From the NCBI GenBank assembly GCA_002354005.1, contig DEKS01000034.1:2139-34938 (forward strand): a stretch of 32,800 nt of DNA. Direction: 5' to 3'. The stretch's first letter is position 1. Each line of letters starts with the position of its first letter. The stretch comes from Bacteroidales bacterium UBA2716 (GTDB lineage: Bacteria; Bacteroidota; Bacteroidia; Bacteroidales; UBA932). Of this stretch, positions 7,878 to 16,425 are shown one piece after another. The notes under the pieces are model-generated. The model searched no databases. It was not told where the DNA came from and was given only the letters and a program-made list of their open reading frames with translations. The position numbers were made by a program, and so were the translations under genes.

Positions 7878-9339
7878 GTGGAATAGGAGTCCCTTCAGGG
7901 GGAAAACGTTGCAGGCCCGAGCGGGCCAAATCGCTTTCCGTGTCCATATCGAAGGTGTTGTACCCCAGAGAGCGGAACAGGTCCAGCAGGGCTCGCGCCC
8001 GTTTGCGGAAGCCTTTGTATTCCTTTTGGGCGGCCGGTGTCCAGGCGGTTTCCGCCAAAGCAAACAGGCGGGGATAGAGCATGTATTCCGCGTGCTCCGG
8101 GGTAGGGATGAGCTCGGTCCACAGGTTGGCCTGCACGCCGCGCAGAAGCGCCGGATCCATCCCCGGAGCCAAAGGCTCATATCCGTACGTGAAACGCAGG
8201 GATACCAGTTCTCCCACGGCCTTGGGCTCTTTCCGGATAAGGTCCTGGTAATAGTTATAGTAGCAATGGCTGTTGGGTGACATAATAACCTCGTGCCCGG
8301 CGGCGGAAGCCTGGATGCCACCTGCGATGCCCCGCCAGCTTTGCACCACAGCCTGTTCCGGCACGCCGGTTTCCAGAATCTCGTCCCAGCCGATGATGCG
8401 GCGTCCGTGTGCAGCTACAAAACGCTCGATGCGGCGCACCAGATAGCCTTGCAACTCCTTTACATCCGTGTACCCTTCCTCTTCCATGCGCCGGGCGCAG
8501 TGGACGCACTGCGACCAGGTTTTCATGGTGGCCTCGTCCCCGCCAATGTGAATGAACGGGGAGGGGAAGATGTCCATTACTTCCTCCAGTACGGCTTCCA
8601 GGAGCCGATAAGTGGCCTCCGAGCCGGGACACAGGTCCCAGGCGCCGGTATGCAGCCGGCCGTTGGGATGCTCGCACAGCACCTGAGGATAGGCATAGCC
8701 CACCTCCATGGAGTGTCCGGGCATTTCAATCTCCGGAATCACGGTGATATAGCGCTGGGCGGCGTAAGCCACCAGTTCTTTCAGCTCTTCGCGGGTATAG
8801 TAGCCGCCATAGCCGGTCGGGTCATCGGCCGTAGTGAAACGGTATCTCCCTGCCTCCCATTCGTGATAGGTGCGGCCTATGCGGAAGGCTGTTTTTCCCG
8901 TAAGGTCGGGATAGGCCTCGCTCTCGATGCGCCAGCCGGCGCTGTCGTCCAAATGCAGGTGCAGCACATTGAGCTTGAGCAGCGCCATGGCATCCACTTG
9001 TTTTTTGAGGAAGGCCAGGCCCTTGAAGCTGCGGGACTCGTCAATCATGAGCCCGCGGTGCCGGAAGCGGGGATAGTCAAAAATGGTTCCCTGCGGCAGT
9101 TCGCCCAGCATTTGCAGTTGCTCCAGGGACTTTTGGGCACGGAACCGCCCTTCCGGGGTGAGGGCCTCTATCTTGACCCGCTTCCCCCGGATGGTGAGCC
9201 GGTACGCCTCCTGCTGTTGCCAGGGCTCCAACTGGGCCACCGCCTTTTTGAAGGAGGTGCGGTCCTTCTCCGGTGTATACTTTACCGGAGCGGGAATGAG
9301 CCCGATGGCTGCAGTCAGGAAGAGAATCAGGAATCTCAT
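7867..9339 (-). CDS. Secreted beta-N-acetylhexosaminidase, GH20
   Basis: 490 residues with a short signal peptide (about 1-14) and the usual IPAPVKY opening of GH20 proteins. The family core is clear: RFRHRGLMIDESR (~92-103), LNVLHLHLDDSAGWRIE (~123-139), IPEIEMPGH (~201-209) and FIHIGGDEA, in which Asp268-Glu269 are the catalytic pair of substrate-assisted hydrolysis. It removes terminal beta-linked GlcNAc or GalNAc. No C-terminal binding module is evident. Its ATG overlaps the stop of the preceding phosphodiester glycosidase gene in an ATGA arrangement (9336-9339), which implies translational coupling. The signal peptide has no lipobox, so a periplasmic location is likely. Confidence 0.93.
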   Translation of the reverse strand: MRFLILFLTAAIGLIPAPVKYTPEKDRTSFKKAVAQLEPWQQQEAYRLTIRGKRVKIEALTPEGRFRAQKSLEQLQMLGELPQGTIFDYPRFRHRGLMIDESRSFKGLAFLKKQVDAMALLKLNVLHLHLDDSAGWRIESEAYPDLTGKTAFRIGRTYHEWEAGRYRFTTADDPTGYGGYYTREELKELVAYAAQRYITVIPEIEMPGHSMEVGYAYPQVLCEHPNGRLHTGAWDLCPGSEATYRLLEAVLEEVMDIFPSPFIHIGGDEATMKTWSQCVHCARRMEEEGYTDVKELQGYLVRRIERFVAAHGRRIIGWDEILETGVPEQAVVQSWRGIAGGIQASAAGHEVIMSPNSHCYYNYYQDLIRKEPKAVGELVSLRFTYGYEPLAPGMDPALLRGVQANLWTELIPTPEHAEYMLYPRLFALAETAWTPAAQKEYKGFRKRARALLDLFRSLGYNTFDMDTESDLARSGLQRFPPEGTPIPLDE

Positions 9340-10646
9340 TTTGTAAAGAAGCCGATGGTGGTGAGGACCGCGCGGTTGCCGCCGGTGAGGTCATTGAGAT
9401 GGCCTTTGCCTTTTACCCACATGCCCGTGGAGCCGCCGCCATCCAGGTTCAGCGCACCCACGCAGCCCAGGCCTTTCATGATGGCCGCCATCTCAAGCGT
9501 GGTGGCGCCATTGGACGTGTCTATCCGGCCGTCCACAATGCAAAGCACTGTGCTTCCGTCTTCCAGGTATCCCACGGCGGTGCGGTCGGCCAGGACGTCC
9601 ACGCCGTAAATGTCATCGGCCCATAGTTCATAGTTGGTTTCCCAATAGCCAGCCGCCGTTTTGTTTTTGTTGATGGGACATTTCCCGTTTTGAAGCAGTA
9701 CCGGGCCGCAGGTGATGGCATTATAGGGTGTCCATTGGACCCTTTCGCAGGGGAAAGTGTCCGTTCCGCCGGGCTGCACGGGACCACCTGCTACGGTGGG
9801 GATGGGCTGGTCGTAGACATACACGGTGCCGTGGGAAGGGGTGTAGGACCAGAAGACTCCCGGTACGCCGTCCTGGTCCACGCCAAAGAGGCCGCGGGAA
9901 ACGGTGTGGAGTTTGCTGTCCGGGCCCCAGTACTGGCGGTCCACGTCCCAATTGTCGTCTTCTACACGCGCCCAGGGCGTCTGCTGCCCGTCGCACACCG
10001 CCAGGCCGTTATTGAGCCTTCCAAAGATGCCTCCGTTGATCAGGACCAGGCATTTCTCCTCGGATTCCGCCTGTGCGTCGATGGTTTGCTTGTTGTCAAG
10101 GCCGGGGAAGAGGACCCGCAGCTTTACATCAGCGTCGGTTTTGGCTGCGGCATACCAGGCCTGGAGCGGCCGGCCGTTCAGCGTCCCTTCCGTCTTGAAG
10201 ATTCTTACACTGGACGGCAGTTCCGTCCCTGTCACCTCGTCCCAGGAGAAGGTCACCGGGTCGATGGGACTGGGATCGTCCTCTACTGGCTCAACAGGCT
10301 CCACCGGTTCCTCTTTCTTGGGAAGGGTTACGGCGGCGGCATAGGCGATGGTGGAAATGCGGCTGTCGGAAAAGGCCTGTACGCCCAACTGTACGGTGCT
10401 TCCGGGGGCATATTCGCCGGAGAGAAACGACGAACTTCCGGCAGGCAGTTTGGCCAGCGGTTGGGTGACGCCGTACTGCAGGATGTAGAAACCCTCGGCA
10501 CCGGCGTGCTTCCATTCCAGCAGGATTTGCTGTTCCCCCTGCAATCGGGCCGATACCTGTTCCGGGGCAGGCAGGGAAGTGATGGGAGCGGTTTTGTTGC
10601 AAGCCAGTACGGCCAGCAGGAGGAAGAGTAAGTAGAAGCGTTTCAT
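9336..10646 (-). CDS. Lipoprotein with Fn3-like domain and phosphodiester glycosidase (NAGPA) domain
   Basis: 436 residues. Lipobox is AVLAC (Cys16). Residues ~27-108 resemble fibronectin type III. A Pro/Glu linker at ~110-128 (VEPVEPVEDD) separates this from ~145-436, a phosphodiester glycosidase domain recognised by VLINGGIFG (201-209) and by the signature ALNLDGGGSTGMW (398-410). The mammalian relative is the 'uncovering enzyme', N-acetylglucosamine-1-phosphodiester alpha-N-acetylglucosaminidase, which removes GlcNAc linked through a phosphodiester. The bacterial substrate is unknown. It starts 6 bp after the DUF6259-type gene and is translationally coupled to GH20, so the three probably act on one substrate. 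Domain assignment is strong, specificity is inference. Confidence 0.87.
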   Translation of the reverse strand: MKRFYLLFLLLAVLACNKTAPITSLPAPEQVSARLQGEQQILLEWKHAGAEGFYILQYGVTQPLAKLPAGSSSFLSGEYAPGSTVQLGVQAFSDSRISTIAYAAAVTLPKKEEPVEPVEPVEDDPSPIDPVTFSWDEVTGTELPSSVRIFKTEGTLNGRPLQAWYAAAKTDADVKLRVLFPGLDNKQTIDAQAESEEKCLVLINGGIFGRLNNGLAVCDGQQTPWARVEDDNWDVDRQYWGPDSKLHTVSRGLFGVDQDGVPGVFWSYTPSHGTVYVYDQPIPTVAGGPVQPGGTDTFPCERVQWTPYNAITCGPVLLQNGKCPINKNKTAAGYWETNYELWADDIYGVDVLADRTAVGYLEDGSTVLCIVDGRIDTSNGATTLEMAAIMKGLGCVGALNLDGGGSTGMWVKGKGHLNDLTGGNRAVLTTIGFFTK

Positions 10647-10652
10647 AATCAG

Positions 10653-12860
10653 TTATTTCTCAAAGATGAGGACGGCCAGGCCATTAGGGCCTAAGCTCAC
10701 ATGGGTTCCGTTCACGCGGGCGGGGGCGATGCTCCGGCTGTCCGTGCAGCGCATACCGGCAGCCGTAATGCGGCCTTTCTGTTCCTCGTCCGTGGTATTG
10801 GCGACTACCACAGCCAGGCGGTCTCCGGTGGTGTAGCTACGGGCGGTGAGGGCCGGGTTGCTGCAGGTGAAGCCGTCGGTGGCGGTGTAGGTGCCTTCCA
10901 GCAGGAGTTCCGGGAAGGCGTGACGGATAGCGTTTACCTGTGCCAGATGCGCCTGATAAACCGGTGTTTCGTCAATGAGCCCGCGGCAGCGGAATACTTC
11001 AATGTCGTTGCGAAGGCCCTTGAGAAGGGTGTTGTTCACGCGGCGGGGGACGTCGTTGTCGTCACGGACGCAGCGGTCGCTCCACACTACCTCCGGGAAG
11101 GTGTAGCGGAACCATTCCGGAAAGCTCTCCGGGAGGGCGGTGAATTCTACAATGTGCACAAAGTCGCAGAACTGGCTGGTACAGTCGCTGAGCCATTCCG
11201 TGCCCAGGGCGAATTCCGGGTTCCGTGCCTTGATGTGGTCGCGGATTTCCTTCAGGGCGTCGGCCTTGTATCGGCCCGTGAAGATGTCCTGGACGGGATA
11301 TTCGCGGGAAAGGTCCCAATTGGGGAATTCTTCCGCCACGCCTAACTGGTCGTAGAAGACGGCATCGGCGCCGTAGTCCATGGCGCGGTTGGCCCAGGCG
11401 ATGAGCTGGTCCCGCCATAGGCGCTTGCTCATGTCGGCAATCACAAAGGTGCGGGAGTCGTAGTAGCCCAGCGTGGTGCCTTCTCCGGTGAATTTGTAGT
11501 GCTCGGTGAATTCGCGGCCGGTGTTGTCCTTGTTGGCTACATGCGCGCCGCCGCCGTTCCGGTAAAAGTCGCTTTCCACGTCGATGAGCCGCCCGTTGAA
11601 GTACAGCAGTAGCCGGTTAACCGGTACGGAAGTATCCTCACTCCGCGTCGCTTCGCGACCCTGTACGGGCAAATGCTTCGTTGCGGTACTTCCGTACCGG
11701 TACTGGGCAATAGCCGCTTTCCAGGCGGCTTCTCCGCCCTGGGTGTCGTCGATGGTATAGTTGGGATAGCCGTTGTCCATGCCTTCCTTCCACCAGCCGA
11801 AGGCCAGAACGGCGTTGCAGCCCACGGATTCTCCAGCGGCGGCGATGCGGCCCGGAAGGTCGGTGTATGTGCGGAGGTACTCGCCGTACTGGTGCTTGAA
11901 GATGACGCGCTGCCAGCCGGTCATGTCCTGCACCCATTTGGGAACGGGGGCGTGGTGCCACCAGGTATTGGCCCATTGCCGATAGATGCGGGAAGTCTCC
12001 GTCCAGTCGCCGGTGTAGGGGACTACCACGCTGGCGTCGTTGCTCCAGGAATCCCCGCACATCACATTGGGATAGCGGTAGAAACCCGCCTCCAGGTGCT
12101 TGAAGTCTTCCGTCACATGGCCGATTTCCCCCTCCTCCGGATAGCAGCGGAGGCCATGCCAGGTTTGCTGGAGGGAGGTATCGTGCGAACCAAAGTACAG
12201 GCCGTCCTGCGCCCCAACAAAGGCAAAGCAGTTGCTGGCGGCGTTACGCGGGTACTGGAGGTCGTACTGACGGAACTTCTGTGCTGGGGTCATATACAAC
12301 GCGCGGGTGTCTACATCGGCAATCTTGTTTACGGGGTCGTCGAACAGCTGACCGCCGGTATGGGTAGTGAGCAGCTTATACCCTTCCGGCAGTTGCAGAT
12401 GGCCGATGAGCGGGTACTGCAGCTCGCGGATGATGGTGTGCGGCTCATGGTTCTCCAAAGCTGCCCCAAACCGCAACTGCCCGTCTTCCGGCCAAATCCT
12501 CAGGTGAAGGGCAAAGGCTTTTTCGCCCAGGGAGGAGTAGTCTATTCGGATGGTGTCTTTTTCCATACTTACCTCCGGAGTAGCGTCGGCTGCAGTGATT
12601 TCTATTTCTTTCTGTTCCGGCGTGTTGTAATACAGACGCCACAGACCGCTGTTGCCGGCGTAATTGTGCCCGTCCATATTCCGGCTCAGGAACACGAGGT
12701 AACCGGTTCGGTAGTCGACGGCGGCGCAGAGGCTTTCCTTGACAATGCAGGCCTCGTTGAGGAATACGGTGTTCTCGCTGGTCTGCGGAGGTGCCGTGGC
12801 GCAGGAAACCGCCAGCATTGCCGCTAAGAGCGTAAAATGGAAATGATTGATATTCAGCAT
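10653..12860 (-). CDS. DUF6259-type lipoprotein, putative glycoside hydrolase
   Basis: 735 residues, lipobox LAVSC (Cys20). An N-terminal beta-rich region (~30-290) is followed by a TIM-barrel-like region with FGWWKEGMDNGYPNYT (~354-369), LLLYFNGRLID (~417-427), DAVFYDQLG (~497) and ALGTEWLSDC (~557). The Asp of FYDQLG and Glu of GTEW are plausible catalytic residues by analogy with retaining barrel hydrolases, but this is inference. A C-terminal beta domain ends in GLAVLIFEK. The sequence looks like the DUF6259 family, which I recall only as uncharacterised. Residues ~387-415 are encoded by a palindromic 82-bp insertion (11620-11701) lying just before the LLLYFNG strand; the reading frame survives. 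It may be silent or may disturb the fold. Confidence 0.75.
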   Translation of the reverse strand: MLNINHFHFTLLAAMLAVSCATAPPQTSENTVFLNEACIVKESLCAAVDYRTGYLVFLSRNMDGHNYAGNSGLWRLYYNTPEQKEIEITAADATPEVSMEKDTIRIDYSSLGEKAFALHLRIWPEDGQLRFGAALENHEPHTIIRELQYPLIGHLQLPEGYKLLTTHTGGQLFDDPVNKIADVDTRALYMTPAQKFRQYDLQYPRNAASNCFAFVGAQDGLYFGSHDTSLQQTWHGLRCYPEEGEIGHVTEDFKHLEAGFYRYPNVMCGDSWSNDASVVVPYTGDWTETSRIYRQWANTWWHHAPVPKWVQDMTGWQRVIFKHQYGEYLRTYTDLPGRIAAAGESVGCNAVLAFGWWKEGMDNGYPNYTIDDTQGGEAAWKAAIAQYRYGSTATKHLPVQGREATRSEDTSVPVNRLLLYFNGRLIDVESDFYRNGGGAHVANKDNTGREFTEHYKFTGEGTTLGYYDSRTFVIADMSKRLWRDQLIAWANRAMDYGADAVFYDQLGVAEEFPNWDLSREYPVQDIFTGRYKADALKEIRDHIKARNPEFALGTEWLSDCTSQFCDFVHIVEFTALPESFPEWFRYTFPEVVWSDRCVRDDNDVPRRVNNTLLKGLRNDIEVFRCRGLIDETPVYQAHLAQVNAIRHAFPELLLEGTYTATDGFTCSNPALTARSYTTGDRLAVVVANTTDEEQKGRITAAGMRCTDSRSIAPARVNGTHVSLGPNGLAVLIFEK
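11620..11701. repeat. 82-bp MITE/REP-like palindromic insertion inside the DUF6259-type gene
   Basis: A perfect 15-bp terminal inverted repeat (ACCGGTACGGAAGTA at 11620-11634; its reverse complement at 11687-11701) encloses about 52 bp with a small inner hairpin (GTCGC-TTC-GCGAC, 11647-11659). The translated segment is low in hydrophobic residues and separates two parts that read as one continuous strand region (AIAQYR / NRLLLYFNG). No transposase is present, so this fits a non-autonomous palindromic element. Confidence 0.72.
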
Positions 12861-12939
12861 TTTATGTGTTTTGCTCTGTGTAAATATGCCCGGGCTGTTT
12901 TGCGTAAATACTTATGAGTCAGCGTTTTGCATTTTACGG
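12861..12939 (-). promoter_or_regulatory. 79-bp intergenic region with repeated motifs before the DUF6259-type gene
   Basis: This is the largest gap in the PUL. TGTTTTGC followed by GTAAATA occurs twice (12867-12886 with a 5-bp spacer; 12896-12910 with no spacer). A related TTTGCATTTTAC lies at 12926-12937 and is repeated exactly at 27025-27036 upstream of the PUL. No good TAnnTTTG box was found; TATTTACA and TATTTACG on the minus strand are weak candidates. It may hold an internal promoter or operators for the last four genes. Confidence 0.42.
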
Positions 12940-14403
12940 CTATTCGTTCCCTATGATGAATGCGCAAATCTCATGGTACAGCGACTGGTCGGCAGGAAGC
13001 GGGGAAGTGGCCAGTTGCGTGAAGGCATTGGTTCCGGAATAAAGGGCGATGGACTTCTTTCCATAGAAACCGGCGTCCTTGAACACCTGCATGTAGTGTC
13101 GTACGCGGTCCTGGAGGGCGGGGACATCGGCCTCGGTAAATACCAGGCGCCCATCACCGTCGGGACCCATGGTGCCGCCTGTCATTTGTGAGGCTACGGC
13201 AGAGTATTCAAACTCCAGCTCCATCCCGCTCATGTCGGCCTCATTGATGGCTGCCACGGTTTTGGAGAAGGGGTGTCTTTCTCCGGCCTTGAGGTCCCAG
13301 TACCAGTTGGGCTGCATCCAAACCTGGTCGATGCCCAAGTCTTTCCAATATTTGTAACCGGGGGCCATGTGGTAGGGAATCCAGTACAGGCCCTGGTTAG
13401 CGTCGTGGCAATACTTGGCCAGCGCAGGGGCAATCTGTTCCCAGTTCTTGTATTTGCAGTTTACATCAATGTCCCAGGGGAGGTAAATCTCCTCGGAGGT
13501 GATGTAAAACCCGCTGAGCTCCAGATACTTGCTATCCAAGGCCTTGAACATCTTCCGGGCGGTGTCCATGTACCAGTAGAGGGCCTGCAAGCGGTCGTTT
13601 ACGCTTGCAAAGTCCAGTCCGTCGCCCCAATAGGTCGTGCTGGACGATTTGTCGGAGAAGCGTTGGAACATGATGGCGTCGGGCACGCCGATGATGACGC
13701 CCCGCTTCCGCTCCGGCGCTCCTATACGGGCGGCTGCTTCTCCACAGGCTTTATCCAGTTCTTTTACACAGCCCTCCGGCCCCAACCACAGGTCCAGCTG
13801 GTACTGCCACACGCTTTTGTCGGCACTTTCCCCTCCGGGGGAGATGACCATGGTTTTTCCATGAAGCCAGTCGCTGCCTTCCAGGAAAAGAAAGGCTTGG
13901 AAGAGCCACTGCTCGTGGCCGTCCGGGGCTTTCCAACTCACGTGCGGGGCAAAACGGGCGGCATCCCAGAAATAAGGCTCCCGGTGCCAATAGCCCACCA
14001 GACTAACACTGGAAAAGGAGGGGATGTATTCACGGGACTCCGCTGTCCGGAAGGAAACGGTTTCCCATTTGCCCGCTTCTGCGTTGGCGCCCACGCCCTG
14101 TACGGAGAGGACATAGTCCATGCGCGGCTCAAGACCCGCCCAGGTCAGTTCAAGGACGGCCGGACCGTTGGTGGCAGTAGCGACGCTTTTTGCACGGGCT
14201 ACGGCCTCACTGGCCGTGGCCCCCACACCGTAGCTGAGGCTGGCGGCGTTGACACAATGAACGGTAAAAGCCACTTCATGCGCCGAGCAAGCGGTGATTT
14301 CCACCTTTACTGCCGGCGCTGTGGTCACAGCCGACGCTGCCTTCTCCCGACAACCGGATGTCGAGAGAAGGAGCGTGGCAATCAAATAAGCGAAGTATTT
14401 CAT
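12940..14403 (-). CDS. DUF4855-type lipoprotein with N-terminal Fn3-like domain
   Basis: 487 residues, lipobox STSGC (Cys18). Residues ~30-120 resemble an Fn3-type beta domain (VKVEITACSAHEVAFTV ... SFRTAES). The remainder resembles DUF4855, found in Bacteroidetes PULs: SLVGYWHREPYFWDAARFAPHV, WLFQAFLFLEG, YWGDGLDFASVNDR, LSGFYITSEEIYLPWDID, GIDQVWMQPNWYW, and MELEFEYSAV. The alternating strand/helix pattern and conserved acidic residues (SEE, ELEFE) are consistent with a TIM-barrel glycosidase-like fold, but no activity is known to me. Its start directly abuts the stop of the DUF1735-type gene with no gap. Confidence 0.72.
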   Translation of the reverse strand: MKYFAYLIATLLLSTSGCREKAASAVTTAPAVKVEITACSAHEVAFTVHCVNAASLSYGVGATASEAVARAKSVATATNGPAVLELTWAGLEPRMDYVLSVQGVGANAEAGKWETVSFRTAESREYIPSFSSVSLVGYWHREPYFWDAARFAPHVSWKAPDGHEQWLFQAFLFLEGSDWLHGKTMVISPGGESADKSVWQYQLDLWLGPEGCVKELDKACGEAAARIGAPERKRGVIIGVPDAIMFQRFSDKSSSTTYWGDGLDFASVNDRLQALYWYMDTARKMFKALDSKYLELSGFYITSEEIYLPWDIDVNCKYKNWEQIAPALAKYCHDANQGLYWIPYHMAPGYKYWKDLGIDQVWMQPNWYWDLKAGERHPFSKTVAAINEADMSGMELEFEYSAVASQMTGGTMGPDGDGRLVFTEADVPALQDRVRHYMQVFKDAGFYGKKSIALYSGTNAFTQLATSPLPADQSLYHEICAFIIGNE

Positions 14404-16407
14404 TTATTGCAGTTGGAATACGCTCAGGCCGCAGCCTTGCATTAGGGTTGCAATATACGTATTTCCGCCGATTTCCCAAACAGTACAGTCGGCTACGGAA
14501 GAGGCGGCCGTCACGCTGGACTTGGCTTCGAAGTCTTCTTCGTGCTGGAGCGGGAACCTCCGTGCGTTGGCCTGCGCCTTCAGCTGGGCGGGGAAGTCGG
14601 CTGGCGTCAGGGAAGTATCGTCAATGATGACCAGCTGGCCGCGCACGGCATTTTCGCCTTCCAACTGTACATAGGCGATGAAGCGCTCCTCATGGAACTC
14701 GAAGAAGTTGTAGCCGTAGGTGAGGGACAGTTCGGGGAGGCTCTCCACCTCGTCCCACTTGGTCCAGCCGTTGGGCCCGGCGGAACCGGCTTTGTAGAAC
14801 GTTCCCTTGCCGTTTTCGGTAATGAGCACGTTGTCCCAGCCGGGATACCACACCACATCCTTGATGCCGGCCTTGGGCCCCGCGATGTAGTAGTCGACAG
14901 GGTCGGCCGGGTTGGTGATGGCACCGTTTTTCAGGATGAAGCCGATGGTCTTGGCGGTGCCGCCGTCGCTCCAGGTCTGGAACCAAAGCTGGCCGTCCTG
15001 CCAGGTGCCGGTTACGGTGTAACGGTCGCCGTAGCGGCGCCAGTCTTCCACGCCGCCCTTGTTGTCCAGGGCGAAGTCCAGGAGCTGGACCGGAGCGGCA
15101 TCCGTTCCGTTCACATAGGCATAGACAAACAGGTGCTGGCCGCTGTCGCCCTTGAGGGTGCAGAAGGTGAGGATGTCGTCACCGTCGGTATTCTTGATGG
15201 TGCGGACGCAGGAGACGGGGAAGGTACAGCCCTTGTCGGCCGCCGTTCCAATGTCCAGTTTCTTCACGAATGCTCCGCTGGTGCGGCTCAGGGCATAGAT
15301 GCTACCGGCTGCGGCGGAATGGCTCACATAGACATAGTCCTTATCCATGGCCACGGTGCGGTCGGCACCGCCGGCGAAGCCATCCAGCTCGCTGTACCAG
15401 GCGGTACCCTCGGAGTACAGGCCCCATTCGCGGACTACCACCGAGATGCCTTTCTCTGCCGGGGCTATGGTGATATAGGTGACCATATTCCCGTAGCTGA
15501 GGCCCTGCAGTTTAAATGGTTTTCCGCCCAAGGTGGCGCTGAGTCCGTCATTGTCCAGCCGGACGGCGGCTACATAAGGCGGGAAGCTCTTGAGTTTGCC
15601 GTTTTCCAGCAGGAGGTCCTTGTTGATGCGGACGCTGAAGGTGGCTCCTAAGGTGCCTTCGGCAATGCTCACTTTGTCGGAAGGGAGGGTGACAAGGCCT
15701 TCCGGAGCGGTCTCATACGCAATTTCTTGCGTTTTGTTGAATTTTTCCGTGAGCGTAGGATCCAACACCAAGGGGAAGGTCATGCCCACGCCCTTGATGG
15801 GATTGGTGACCGTTACGTCCAGCAGGATGTCTTCCTTGAGTTCCGGGTTGGGGTTCTCTTCCGAGGCTTCCACTTTTTTGCGCTCGATGGTGCGAGCCTG
15901 GGACGCCTGGTTCACGCCCACGCTGGAGCGGTTCAGGTGCACCAGCATGAACTGACGCCCGTTGGATGTGCCCAGGTCCTTGGAGTCGATGAGAATGGGA
16001 ATCACGTAGTTCTCCTTGTTGCCCATGAAGGCAGCCATCAGTTCCGGGTCCCAGGTAAGGGACAGGTTTTTCACTACGTCTTCTTTGCCAAAACTCAGTT
16101 CCGGTTTTTCAACGTCTATCAGTGACCCCAGCACGGCCTCGTAGTGGGTGCCTTTCTCTTTGTTGAAGGCTTCCAACAGGGGTAGATAGGCGTCCTGGTC
16201 CAGGTTGATAAAAACCGTTCCGGGTTGCTGCCCCTTGCCGTTTTTTGCGATGCCCACGGTGTAGGAGCCCGTATGGATGGACGCCTCGGTCACCAGGCTC
16301 TTGGCGGTGACCCCGAAGCTGTCGGCCGGAATGAACTGGTTGCGCTCGTCCGGCACGCAGGCGGCGGCCAGGACCAGAGCCAGGACAGGAAGGAATATCT
16401 TTTTCAT
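14404..16407 (-). CDS. SusE-position surface lipoprotein, DUF1735-like repeats plus propeller-like C-terminus
   Basis: 667 residues, lipobox LAAAC (Cys17). Two beta-sandwich regions at ~33-155 and ~190-310 match the DUF1735/BT_3987-N style; the second has the typical LPSDKVSIAEGTLGATFSVRI strand pair. Residues ~335-667 are a repeat-rich region sharing motifs with the lipoprotein at 4033-6732 (YVNGT, WQDGQLWF, C-terminal GGNTYIATL), perhaps a beta-propeller of the DUF4623 kind. Position immediately downstream of SusD and the lipoprotein signal suggest a surface glycan-binding protein acting with SusC/SusD. Name of the C-terminal domain is from memory and uncertain. Confidence 0.8.
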   Translation of the reverse strand: MKKIFLPVLALVLAAACVPDERNQFIPADSFGVTAKSLVTEASIHTGSYTVGIAKNGKGQQPGTVFINLDQDAYLPLLEAFNKEKGTHYEAVLGSLIDVEKPELSFGKEDVVKNLSLTWDPELMAAFMGNKENYVIPILIDSKDLGTSNGRQFMLVHLNRSSVGVNQASQARTIERKKVEASEENPNPELKEDILLDVTVTNPIKGVGMTFPLVLDPTLTEKFNKTQEIAYETAPEGLVTLPSDKVSIAEGTLGATFSVRINKDLLLENGKLKSFPPYVAAVRLDNDGLSATLGGKPFKLQGLSYGNMVTYITIAPAEKGISVVVREWGLYSEGTAWYSELDGFAGGADRTVAMDKDYVYVSHSAAAGSIYALSRTSGAFVKKLDIGTAADKGCTFPVSCVRTIKNTDGDDILTFCTLKGDSGQHLFVYAYVNGTDAAPVQLLDFALDNKGGVEDWRRYGDRYTVTGTWQDGQLWFQTWSDGGTAKTIGFILKNGAITNPADPVDYYIAGPKAGIKDVVWYPGWDNVLITENGKGTFYKAGSAGPNGWTKWDEVESLPELSLTYGYNFFEFHEERFIAYVQLEGENAVRGQLVIIDDTSLTPADFPAQLKAQANARRFPLQHEEDFEAKSSVTAASSVADCTVWEIGGNTYIATLMQGCGLSVFQLQ

Positions 16408-16425
16408 AATGCTCTCGTTTAAGGT

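Noticed and set aside
7824..8321. N-terminal extension of the GntR regulator
   Set aside because: It overlaps the GH20 gene out of frame and has no homology; the ATG at 7823 starts the winged-helix domain and follows a good promoter.
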